From assembly GCF_910588665.1 (NCBI RefSeq), contig NZ_CAJUPR010000023.1, forward strand, positions 1 to 6,691: a stretch of 6,691 nucleotides of DNA, in the 5' to 3' direction. A model generated the notes under the pieces. That model saw only the letters and a program-made list of their open reading frames with translations, did no database searches and was not told the origin of the DNA. This document shows positions 1 to 5,580 of this stretch, piece by piece (within the stretch, counting starts at the first letter, position 1; each line of letters begins with the position of its first letter). The position numbers and the translations under genes are program-made. The DNA comes from an uncultured Brachyspira sp. (GTDB lineage: Bacteria > Spirochaetota > Brachyspiria > Brachyspirales > Brachyspiraceae).

Positions 1-1
1 T

Positions 2-478
2 CCTTTAATATTTAAAGGAGATATATTATATGGTTCTGATTCAAAATCATATCTTGATATAGATTCTTTAAAATATTCTAGAAAAATTACCAAACTCCAT
101 TTAGAAATCAATTATAATTTATCACATGATGAATTAGATCAAATTCCGTTAATGATCAATAATCAACCTCCTCCTGTTTTCAATATTGTAGTATTTAAAT
201 ATTTATATTCCTCATTTTTTCCATCTGAATATTATGATTTTGTTCCTAAGTTTTCACCAGTTAATAAATTTTTACCGTATTATAATAGTAATTTGATATA
301 TTTTACTGAAACATTGAATCAATCTGATAAAACTATATTTAATATTCCGGGAGTTTTTAAACTAGAACCAAATGAAACAATTTATATTATTATTTTTCCT
401 TCAAATAACAAAGATTACTTAACACCTTATACTTTTAATGGTTTTGTTAATGTAGTTTATAATTCAAATTTTATTTAA
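2..478 (+). CDS. C-terminal part of a probable jelly-roll capsid protein (5' end outside window)
   Basis: The frame is open from the left edge to TAA at 476-478, giving 158 residues without a start. The ATG at 152 lies inside this frame, and the residues before it look equally coding, so I treat it as internal. What I see is a run of alternating hydrophobic strands separated by Asn/Pro-rich loops: 'KITKLHLEINYN' near residues 29-40, 'PPPVFNIVVFKYL' near 56-68, 'NETIYIIIF' late, and a final 'FNGFVNVVY' just before the end. There is no helix-rich stretch. That all-beta pattern, with a last strand at the extreme C-terminus, is typical of single jelly-roll capsid proteins of CRESS-DNA viruses, and the Rep and origin in this window make that reading natural. 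The call is an inference from pattern and context; no diagnostic motif exists for this family. It lies 23 bases upstream of the next gene on the same strand, and AATAAA (477-482) overlaps its stop codon. Its GC content is very low, like the next gene. Confidence 0.55.
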   Translation, partial: PLIFKGDILYGSDSKSYLDIDSLKYSRKITKLHLEINYNLSHDELDQIPLMINNQPPPVFNIVVFKYLYSSFFPSEYYDFVPKFSPVNKFLPYYNSNLIYFTETLNQSDKTIFNIPGVFKLEPNETIYIIIFPSNNKDYLTPYTFNGFVNVVYNSNFI

Positions 479-501
479 TAAACATTATTTCATTTTATTT
501 T

Positions 502-2808
502 ATGCGTAAACGTAATAATAACCCTTTAGATAAATCATATTTAAAACAACCAGGTCCAGATCTTGAAATAAATTCTTATCTGATACCTATTTATAGAAAT
601 TATTTTATAAGAACTGGAGAGATTTCAGCTAATAAAGATTATAAATTAATTAATGAAGAATTAAATTTTAATCATAATAGAGTACAATTTAATATTGATT
701 CTAAGATTAAGAGTAATTCAGAAATTCACCTTTCTTCTTCATGTATTCCGAATTATATTTTTAATCAAAATGTAAATTTTCCAATTAATGCATCTCAATT
801 TTCGTATGATTTAACATCAAATTCTATAAAATTAAATTTTGGTAATTATAAAATATTTATAACACCTAATACTATTATCAATATCCCTTTTAATGGTGGT
901 TATCCAATTCCAATTCCACCAGCACCTTTACCAGAACCTATCATTAGAACTATTACATTACAATTTTCTTCTTTAATTAAAAATTTTTCATTTTCTTCTG
1001 ATTTATATATAAAAAAAGGTTCAGTTATACGATTACCATCTTCTGAAAAGGATAAATTATTAGATTTATCAAATCCAGGCAAAAATCCAAAATCTATACC
1101 TCCGATTAAATTGGATCTGGATTCATTTCAACAAAAAATCCCACCTGAATATCCAGGAGATGATACGCATTTTCAAGTATATAGATTCAAATCTGATTTA
1201 TTTAAAAATCTTTCGATAATTAAAAGTATAGATAATTCCACTCCTATTGATTTTGATATGATTTTTTTTTGTGGTGAATTTAAGATACCAAATAATTTTA
1301 AAGTAAATCAAAATATGACTCTATCAAAAGGTTCTATTATTTCATTTGAAAATCAACCAGTTCCTCCAGGTCCTGTAAATCCAGAAGTTGTGAATATTTC
1401 TTTAGATTTTGAAACTAATTCATATTCTCCTGATAATGATTTTTATATTTCAAAAGATTCAATAATTCAAATTGATCCGAATTTATTAACAGGTATAGAA
1501 ATTGTAAAACCTGGTTTATCATCAAAACCTTTTAATTTACCTTACATAATTAATTTACAAACAGCCGCAAGTTATGAACCTGATGAAGATGATCCTTATT
1601 TAATTCATTATCATTTTCCACAAGCAACTCCAACTCGATCACCTTATTATTTTTATTCAAATTCTATATTATCTTTCATGAGGAATATAACAGCTTCTAA
1701 ATTTGATATTATTTTAAATGAACAAAATCCAGAATGGATTTGTGATGGTATAATACCAGCTATTGGTTCAAGAATTCGATTTAATCCACCGCCTATTCCG
1801 TTTCCGGAACTTTTACAATATGATGTTGATTTTTCAAATCCTTCTTTAACTTGGCAAGAAGATAAAGCAATAGCTCAAAATTCATATGTTCGTATTTCTC
1901 CTGATATAATGAAAAATTTACAAATAATCAAAGATATGCCTTTAATGTTTCCACTTTCTGTAATTAATGTTTCTGAATTTGAGAAAGAAGAAGAATATCC
2001 GGTTATTATGTATAAAAAAACATATATGTTTACTCAAGATAGGAATAGATTTCTTTGGAAAGATTCACGAATCCAGGTTCTTGTTCAAATTCCTTCAGCT
2101 GTTTATAATATTACTTTAACAAAAGATACTCCAGAATGGCATTTTACAGATGAATCTATATTAATTTCTCCGCAGACAACTATAAAAGCTATCTATCCAC
2201 CAGATCCACTTCCTCCTGCTGCTGAAGTTTTAGAAGTAACCTTATCACCTTATAAATCTGATAAAAATGATATATATAGATTTCCTGCAGATCAAAATGT
2301 AGCAAAAGACTCATATTTTCAAATCGATTCTGATTTATGTTTTGATATAATTCAACAATCGAATACTGATATTCCTGTCAATCAAGCTTCTTTTGATGAT
2401 TCTTGTAGAATTAATTATAGACAAAATCCTGATTATTCTTGGAATGCGTTTTTCACAATTACAAATTATATATTAACAGATGATCAAACTTCTGTTCTTG
2501 TTAAACCGAATGTTACATTAAATGCAATAACTACTACTAAAATTCCAGCTTTCAATATTCAATTAAACCAAAAGAATCCTGTTTATACTTTAGAAGCTGG
2601 TATGTATGGTCAATCTACATTCTCAATTGCAAATGAATTAATTCCAGAACTTATATGTCCGTCGTTAGATGATAATGAACCATCATATACTCATACTATT
2701 AAGCAATCATCCATAATGAATGACGGTAATTCTTTAATTATAGATATACCATTTTCACAATCTGTTCTTTTTCAGAAATATTCAACAATGAGAATAATTA
2801 TACGTTAA
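502..2808 (+). CDS. Large beta-rich repetitive protein of 768 residues, candidate virion/fibre protein
   Basis: I do not recognise a family. The start ATG at 502 is the first in the frame, follows the upstream stop by 23 bases, and is followed by a basic N-terminus ('MRKRNNN'). No signal peptide, membrane span or enzymatic motif is visible. The protein is an array. Four Pro-rich linkers begin near residues 134, 284, 427 and 564 (for example 'PIPIPPAPLPEP' and 'NPPPIPFPE'), spaced 150, 143 and 137 apart. A short strand motif, roughly hydrophobic-x-x-K-(D/G/N)-S-x-(I/V)-x-(I/F), recurs about 13 times with its Ser/Thr near 73, 124, 174, 278, 320, 388, 423, 461, 522, 560, 604, 664 and 705 (examples 'YISKDSIIQI', 'YIKKGSVIRL', 'IAQNSYVRI'). 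This implies repeated beta-sandwich or beta-solenoid modules joined by Pro linkers, as in fibres, spikes or minor capsid proteins. The placement next to the putative capsid gene supports a structural role. The protein could instead be an adhesin-like or assembly protein. Coding reality is very secure because of its length in AT-rich DNA. Confidence 0.85.
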   Translation: MRKRNNNPLDKSYLKQPGPDLEINSYLIPIYRNYFIRTGEISANKDYKLINEELNFNHNRVQFNIDSKIKSNSEIHLSSSCIPNYIFNQNVNFPINASQFSYDLTSNSIKLNFGNYKIFITPNTIINIPFNGGYPIPIPPAPLPEPIIRTITLQFSSLIKNFSFSSDLYIKKGSVIRLPSSEKDKLLDLSNPGKNPKSIPPIKLDLDSFQQKIPPEYPGDDTHFQVYRFKSDLFKNLSIIKSIDNSTPIDFDMIFFCGEFKIPNNFKVNQNMTLSKGSIISFENQPVPPGPVNPEVVNISLDFETNSYSPDNDFYISKDSIIQIDPNLLTGIEIVKPGLSSKPFNLPYIINLQTAASYEPDEDDPYLIHYHFPQATPTRSPYYFYSNSILSFMRNITASKFDIILNEQNPEWICDGIIPAIGSRIRFNPPPIPFPELLQYDVDFSNPSLTWQEDKAIAQNSYVRISPDIMKNLQIIKDMPLMFPLSVINVSEFEKEEEYPVIMYKKTYMFTQDRNRFLWKDSRIQVLVQIPSAVYNITLTKDTPEWHFTDESILISPQTTIKAIYPPDPLPPAAEVLEVTLSPYKSDKNDIYRFPADQNVAKDSYFQIDSDLCFDIIQQSNTDIPVNQASFDDSCRINYRQNPDYSWNAFFTITNYILTDDQTSVLVKPNVTLNAITTTKIPAFNIQLNQKNPVYTLEAGMYGQSTFSIANELIPELICPSLDDNEPSYTHTIKQSSIMNDGNSLIIDIPFSQSVLFQKYSTMRIIIR

Positions 2809-2961
2809 TAATTTCTATTGTTTTTTGGCATTTTTAAATAAAAAGATAATTTTTCAAAATTTTCAAAATTTTTACATTACCCCTATGAAATTTAAAATTT
2901 TAAAATTTTAAAAAAAAAATAAAAATATAATAATAAAAATAAGAAATTAGTCTTTTAGTAA
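2809..2961. terminator. Convergent intergenic region with 3'-end signals
   Basis: This is the gap between the stop of the 768-residue gene (+) and the stop of the 168-residue gene (-). It contains a plus-strand AATAAA at 2837-2842, about 28 bases after the plus-strand stop, a sensible place for a polyadenylation signal. It also holds short A/T repeats ('caaaatttt' and 'ttaaaatttt' units at about 2855-2912) and a long A-rich run that is T-rich on the minus strand. I see no AATAAA on the minus strand here for the opposing gene. Confidence 0.45.
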
Positions 2962-3468
2962 TTAATTATTACTTTCTTCATCTGAATCAGAGATCTCGAA
3001 GAAACTTTTCTGTTGTTGTTGCTGCTTTGTTTGTTGTTGTTCTGGTTCATCAGAATCGGAAAAAGTGCCGATATGCTGTACCTTTTCACCGAAAGCTATC
3101 CATTGTTGTAGCGATTCCAGAGCATACTGTAGTGTTGTAACTTCATTCCATTCTCCATGGAAGGCTCTTAATGGAATGTTATAGTGTCCTGTCTCACTAC
3201 TGAGATCCAAGACATCGTCAGCGAGTCGTTCGTGAGTTTTGGCCATGTTCAGTAACGCGTTCATTTTCTTTTCAAGTAATGCACGTTTTAGTCTTCGGTG
3301 TTTCTCCTTGCGAGCTTCCATTTCTATTGTCGCTCGTTGAACATAAGGTCTTGTTTGATCTTCGCTTTCACTGGTATCAGTTGATGTACTATTATAATCT
3401 ACTGGTGGTGGGTTCGATATTGCTGGTCTCATGTAGCCTTTCTGTGCACATCGCTTCCTTCGAGCCAT
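2962..3468 (-). CDS. 168-residue charged, Gln/Asp/Ser-rich protein, possible nuclear regulator
   Basis: I do not recognise a family. I chose the ATG at 3468 ('CAAATGGCT' on the minus strand, with A at -3 and G at +4). The frame also opens at 3558, but the added 30 residues come from A/T-rich DNA and precede an obvious basic N-terminus. Residues 1-11 ('MARRKRCAQKG') look like a nuclear localisation or nucleic-acid-binding tail. Residues 18-40 are Pro/Ser/Thr/acidic. Residues 45-90 form a strongly basic then amphipathic helix ('KEKHRRLKRALLEKK'). Residues 97-132 look folded, with Trp107 and Trp123. The tail has a poly-Gln stretch (144-153) between two acidic casein-kinase-2-like clusters, 'FSDSDEPE' (136-143) and 'ISDSDEES' (159-166). 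Domain order and composition suggest a eukaryotic nuclear or transcription-modulating viral accessory protein; this is inference. The gene is noticeably richer in G+C than the 768-residue gene beside it. It is divergent from the 68-residue gene and convergent with the 768-residue one. Confidence 0.7.
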   Translation of the reverse strand: MARRKRCAQKGYMRPAISNPPPVDYNSTSTDTSESEDQTRPYVQRATIEMEARKEKHRRLKRALLEKKMNALLNMAKTHERLADDVLDLSSETGHYNIPLRAFHGEWNEVTTLQYALESLQQWIAFGEKVQHIGTFSDSDEPEQQQTKQQQQQKSFFEISDSDEESNN

Positions 3469-3698
3469 TTGATAAATGAAGAGAATTTCTATAATTATTG
3501 AAAAACTAATAAAATAAACTATTGAACTATCGTAATTTTTATAAAAATAATTTATCAAAAAGTTACCGTTGAGTACATTTTCTGAGTATTTAATCGGTAA
3601 TAATTATTTAAAAGTGAGTTCGATAACTATTTTTTTCGTAACGAACTTTTTTGAAAGAAATTCGTTATGCTTTAATGGCAAGTGATTTGTTAGATGAC

Positions 3699-3725
3699 AT
3701 TATTATAAATTCCGTTTATAATAAT
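3699..3725. repeat. Perfect inverted repeat, 11-bp arms, 5-base loop
   Basis: The arm 'attattataaa' (3699-3709) is the exact reverse complement of 'tttataataat' (3715-3725), with 'ttccg' between. It lies 48 bases upstream of the start of the 68-residue gene, inside the divergent region. It could be an operator, a hairpin in a leader RNA or a bidirectional promoter element; the sequence alone does not decide. Confidence 0.6.
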
Positions 3726-3732
3726 TTCAATT

Positions 3733-3755
3733 TAAACGTATAATTAATACGTTTA
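3733..3755. repeat. Perfect inverted repeat, 9-bp arms, 5-base centre, next to a start codon
   Basis: The arm 'taaacgtat' (3733-3741) is the exact reverse complement of 'atacgttta' (3747-3755), with 'aatta' between. It ends 17 bases before the ATG at 3773. Short arms with a small centre close to a start suit a dimeric protein's binding site or a leader hairpin. Its arms differ from those of the neighbouring palindrome. Confidence 0.6.
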
Positions 3756-3772
3756 GTAAATCATTTTAATTG

Positions 3773-3979
3773 ATGTCTTCTACAGCTTCTAATGGAATTG
3801 TTTCTTTGAAAGAAGGGCTTGAGTCGTATCTCCAATATGTTCATGATCATGGAACAGAGCCCCCTTCTCCACGTAACAATAATGAACCACGGATCACTGA
3901 ATTTTTGCGCCAGGTTGATCAGCTTACTCGTATTCTGCGCCGATGTTTAGAAGAACTTGAATCATTAGGTTATTCTTGA
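3773..3979 (+). CDS. 68-residue helical protein, possible small accessory/regulatory protein
   Basis: I do not recognise a family. The start is the ATG at 3773; the TTG one codon earlier is not needed. The first 35 residues are polar with a Pro/Asn-rich turn ('TEPPSPRNNNEP'). The C-terminal half ('ITEFLRQVDQLTRILRRCL' and on) has leucine/isoleucine/valine spaced every three to four residues, an amphipathic helix that could dimerise as a coiled coil. Base composition is richer in G+C than most of the window and the codons are varied, which argues for real coding despite the small size. It is divergent from the 168-residue gene across a palindrome-rich region. AATAAA (3979-3984) begins at the last base of its TGA stop, so the transcript could end almost immediately after the coding region. 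A role in gene regulation or virion assembly is possible but not shown. Confidence 0.6.
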   Translation: MSSTASNGIVSLKEGLESYLQYVHDHGTEPPSPRNNNEPRITEFLRQVDQLTRILRRCLEELESLGYS

Positions 3980-4083
3980 ATAAACAATTACTTTTAATTA
4001 TTTTTTAAGCGTCTTTTATTTTTAAAAAATCAAAAAAAATCTAAATAATATTTTCACTTTTCTGGATCCGTAGTAATCTTCAT

Positions 4084-4109
4084 CTCCGATGAACTTATGA
4101 GAATCGGAG
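4084..4109. repeat. Stem-loop, 7-bp arms
   Basis: 'ctccgat' (4084-4090) pairs with 'atcggag' (4103-4109) around a 12-base loop. The stem is relatively GC-rich for this window, but it is not followed by a T-run on either strand, so it is not a bacterial-type terminator. Confidence 0.5.
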
Positions 4110-4130
4110 GAGACAAAAACGATGAAAATA

Positions 4131-4150
4131 GCAGAGGGGAGAGACTCTGC
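4131..4150. repeat. Stem-loop, 6-bp GC-rich arms, purine loop
   Basis: 'gcagag' (4131-4136) pairs with 'ctctgc' (4145-4150) around the purine-only loop 'gggagaga'. On the plus strand it is followed by 'gtttt'. It sits 21 bases after the preceding stem-loop. Confidence 0.5.
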
Positions 4151-4219
4151 GTTTTATTAAATTTTAAAATTAAATAAAAGAAAAAAAAATAATAAAGAAA
4201 TTGTTTATATAATAATTAA

Positions 4220-4462
4220 TTATAATTTATTTAAAATTTTTAAAGCTGTATCTTCAAGTAGTTTGTTATTTATTTTTACGATTAATTTTTGAAAAGAATT
4301 TCCATATTCATTAATAATCTTCTCATAGAATTCTTTTTTTATCATATTCAATTTAAATTCTGTATCATGTATCATTTGATATTTTTGATCCATATTATCG
4401 TTATTAATAGATGTAATAAAGTTTTCGTTAAATATTTCGAGTATGTTAATGTTATCTGACAT
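4220..4462 (-). CDS. 80-residue charged helical protein, unknown function
   Basis: I do not recognise a family. The ATG at 4462 has A at -3, and 'TATAAATG' on the minus strand spans it. The product is almost entirely predicted helix: Asn/Asp/Ile-rich at the start ('MSDNINILEIFNENF'), then a Lys/Glu-rich amphipathic stretch ('FKLNMIKKEFYEKIINEYG') and a C-terminal Lys/Leu helix ('LEDTALKILNKL'). There is no membrane segment or Cys/His cluster. Base composition is very A/T-rich, unlike the 68- and 168-residue genes, so chance opening is a real risk at this length. In its favour, the frame begins 29 bases from the origin palindrome, is on the same strand as Rep, and ends ahead of a minus-strand AATAAA (4153-4158). 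It may be co-transcribed downstream of Rep, reading through the origin. Confidence 0.5.
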   Translation of the reverse strand: MSDNINILEIFNENFITSINNDNMDQKYQMIHDTEFKLNMIKKEFYEKIINEYGNSFQKLIVKINNKLLEDTALKILNKL

Positions 4463-4491
4463 TTATAAAAGTAATTTTTTAATTTGTATAA

Positions 4492-4580
4492 CCAAACAAA
4501 AGTGTTAAGGGTATAAGACAACTAGAAAAAAAAAAAATATTTTTTTCTAATATTACCCTTATACCCTTAACACTGTTTGG
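4492..4580 (+). other. Rolling-circle replication origin: long inverted repeat with nonanucleotide
   Basis: The main stem is a perfect 16-bp inverted repeat, 4502-4517 with 4558-4573 ('gtgttaagggtataag' and its complement). It extends outward, after a small asymmetric bulge, by a 6-bp pair 'ccaaac' (4492-4497) with 'gtttgg' (4575-4580). Inside it is a second 10-bp stem, 'tagaaaaaaa' (4523-4532) with 'tttttttcta' (4540-4549). The nonanucleotide TAATATTAC sits at 4548-4556, between the inner and outer stems on the 3' side. The direct repeat ACCCTTA occurs at 4555-4561 and 4563-4569, starting at the expected nick, and resembles Rep-binding iterons. This is a CRESS-type origin and matches the Rep encoded 250 bases away. 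The plus strand would be the nicked (virion) strand, making Rep complementary-sense, as in geminiviruses. Confidence 0.9.
4548..4556 (+). other. Nonanucleotide nick site TAATATTAC
   Basis: This is an exact match to the geminivirus nonanucleotide and to the general CRESS pattern NANTATTAC. By analogy, Rep would cut between 4554 and 4555 (TAATATT/AC). Its first two bases also take part in the inner A/T stem, so stem and nick site compete or overlap. Confidence 0.9.
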
Positions 4581-4595
4581 GACTACATAGAAAAA
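4580..4595 (+). repeat. Direct repeat copy 1 (GGACTAYATAGAAAAA)
   Basis: 'ggactacatagaaaaa' here and 'ggactatatagaaaaa' at 4772-4787 differ at one base. Both are followed at similar but not identical distance by 'ttgaaaaatt'. They bracket the hairpin-rich 176-base segment on the Rep side of the origin. Confidence 0.55.
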
Positions 4596-4747
4596 TTACG
4601 GTTAAGTATTGAAAAATTCACCATTATCATTGAATTTTTTGGCCTTTGTTTATCACAAAACCAAATATCCTCTCAATTAATGACCAAATACTGTTTCATT
4701 TAACATGTCATGGTTAAAATAATGATCGTCAAAGGTCAAATTAAAAA

Positions 4748-4778
4748 ATAGTCCGAATCGAAAAAACTCTCGGACTAT
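4748..4778. repeat. Stem-loop, 9-bp arms, 13-base loop
   Basis: 'atagtccga' (4748-4756) is the exact reverse complement of 'tcggactat' (4770-4778). It lies about 47 bases beyond the Rep stop and so could shape the 3' end of the Rep transcript or be a Rep-binding or replication element. Confidence 0.5.
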
Positions 4779-4787
4779 ATAGAAAAA
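4772..4787 (+). repeat. Direct repeat copy 2 (GGACTAYATAGAAAAA)
   Basis: Second copy of the repeat at 4580-4595. Its first bases are also the right arm of the stem-loop at 4748-4778, which copy 1 lacks. Confidence 0.55.
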
Positions 4788-4824
4788 GTTAAAATAAAAA
4801 TAATCAATTGAAAAATTGAACTGT

Positions 4825-5556
4825 TTATTTAAGAATTGAGACGTCCAATTGTGTTAAGAAGAATAAATCACTTCTTGTAGACACTGAAACTTCAGTAAAC
4901 CTTCTTTTTATCGGATCATGATCTTCAGGTTCTGGCCAAATTTCAGTAATTGTATAATTACTTGTCACAATGAAAAACCATTTTTGAGGGTTCACTATTA
5001 TTTGACCATTTTTGATTTCAGCTTGGAACCAGTATGCATCTGCCCATACCTTGACTTTTTCTGGGAAGCTTCTCAAGGAGTTGATACCTGCATCTTCAAT
5101 AAGTACTACTTTTGTTCTTTTATCGTCGTAGTTATCCCACCATTTGTTTTGTTGCTTGAAACAAATTAGATCTTGTGGGACTTGTTTTCTTGCCCAGTAG
5201 CTTTTTCCACATCCAGGGGGACCAGTGATCCAGAAATTTTTGACCTTTAGTGAACCCTCCCATTGTGGGAGTCTATCAGCATGATCCATTTTCCATTTCA
5301 TACAAAGACCTGGGAATTGAAACGCCATTTGTGTCCATTTTTCAGAGAACTCGATCCAGGACATTGACATTAGATCTTTGAGGGCATTTTTCAGTTCTAT
5401 TTCTTTATCGAACTTTTTCTGAAAGTCATTAGGGATTTGACCTTGCATCATGAAATGGTCTTTATCAGGCTTATTTTTGTTAATGTAGTCCAATGCCTGT
5501 TTTAATGTTCCTTTCATAGGTTCCCAGTCTGGACCTGTCAACCAGTATCGTATCAT
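4825..5556 (-). CDS. rep: Rep, C-terminal half: motif III and SF3 helicase; HUH motifs I/II missing
   Basis: This is the replication initiator of a CRESS-DNA virus, an ATP-dependent helicase that normally follows an HUH nickase domain. From the ATG at 5556 there are 243 residues. Residues 9-27 match the end of the HUH domain ('GPDWEPMKGT', then 'YINK' at 24-27, the motif III Tyr-x-x-Lys with the catalytic Tyr24). Then come Walker A 'GPPGCGKS' (112-119), the family hallmark 'NKWWDNYDD' (137-145), Walker B 'VVLIEDAG' (150-157), the B' region around 'WADAYWFQAEIKNG', motif C 'FIVTSNY' (195-201) and an arginine finger 'KRRF' (217-220). A full Rep is usually about 280-350 residues, so roughly the first 60-80 are absent. 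In-frame codons before the ATG ('PTFIS') align with the circovirus 'QTFNKVKWYLG' region and end at a splice acceptor, so 5571 is probably the exon's true boundary. AATAAA (minus strand, 4829-4824) overlaps the stop. Replication role is certain by family; completeness is not. Confidence 0.92.
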   Translation of the reverse strand: MIRYWLTGPDWEPMKGTLKQALDYINKNKPDKDHFMMQGQIPNDFQKKFDKEIELKNALKDLMSMSWIEFSEKWTQMAFQFPGLCMKWKMDHADRLPQWEGSLKVKNFWITGPPGCGKSYWARKQVPQDLICFKQQNKWWDNYDDKRTKVVLIEDAGINSLRSFPEKVKVWADAYWFQAEIKNGQIIVNPQKWFFIVTSNYTITEIWPEPEDHDPIKRRFTEVSVSTRSDLFFLTQLDVSILK

Positions 5557-5571
5557 TGAAATAAAAGTTGG

Positions 5572-5580
5572 CTAAAAAAA
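5572..5580 (-). other. Probable 3' splice site of a Rep intron
   Basis: On the minus strand the sequence is TTTTTTTAG, whose TAG is the in-frame stop that closes the Rep frame. The codons immediately after it read 'PTFIS' and continue into Rep in frame, and they match the residues expected before motif III. A pyrimidine tract plus AG at exactly this point is best explained as an intron acceptor. A short 'ttattgatg' just upstream could hold a branch point. No matching donor with a HUH-coding exon is visible in the window. Confidence 0.6.

Larger units (their letters stand above)
3469..3772. promoter_or_regulatory. Divergent intergenic region, probable two-way promoter with nested inverted repeats
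   Basis: These 304 bases separate the starts of two divergent genes, so promoters for both should lie here. Besides the two perfect palindromes listed separately, I see a TTCG-centred cluster: 'agttcg' at 3617-3622 pairs with 'cgaact' at 3642-3647, and 'cgtaacgaa' at 3637-3645 pairs with 'ttcgttatg' at 3661-3669 with one mismatch. A weaker pair is 'ttaccg' 3563-3568 with 'cggtaa' 3595-3600. No unambiguous TATA box stands out because the whole region is A/T-rich. Confidence 0.45.
3980..4219. terminator. Convergent intergenic region with two GC-richer hairpins
   Basis: This is the 240-base gap between two convergent stops. Outer parts are A/T-rich, but 4075-4151 stands out as richer in G+C and holds two stem-loops listed separately. 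Minus-strand AATAAA lies at 4153-4158, placed to polyadenylate the 80-residue gene's transcript, and plus-strand AATAAA lies at 3979-3984. I see no convincing open frame here. The hairpins could end transcription from both sides or belong to a small structured RNA. Confidence 0.4.
4463..4824. promoter_or_regulatory. Origin-containing non-coding region between Rep and the 80-residue gene
   Basis: No gene is supported in these 362 bases. In addition to the origin, it holds a perfect inverted repeat 'aaaaattca' (4612-4620) with 'tgaattttt' (4631-4639), a near-perfect pair 'ttggcctttg' (4639-4648) with 'caaaggtcaa' (4730-4739), the stem at 4748-4778, and a 16-base direct repeat at 4580-4595 and 4772-4787. 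This density of secondary structure fits a replication control region. Confidence 0.55.

Noticed and set aside
900..1082. Minus-strand open frame inside the 768-residue gene
   Set aside because: It is an antisense shadow; the Pro-rich coding of the plus strand produces its Gly-rich end.
2964..2972. A second NANTATTAC match (AATTATTAC) in a small 6-bp hairpin (2957-2973)
   Set aside because: It lies at the 3' end of the 168-residue coding region, the stem is short and A/T-only apart from one pair per arm, and there are no iterons. In A/T-rich DNA the pattern is expected by chance.
3279..3479. Plus-strand open frame opposite the 168-residue gene
   Set aside because: It is antisense to a better-supported gene and has no recognisable features.
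3469..3558. N-terminal extension of the 168-residue protein with a hydrophobic, signal-anchor-like segment
   Set aside because: The extension is from A/T-rich intergenic DNA; the ATG at 3468 has a better context and begins a typical basic tail.
4918..5169. Plus-strand open frame opposite Rep
   Set aside because: It overlaps the helicase core antisense and has no features of its own.
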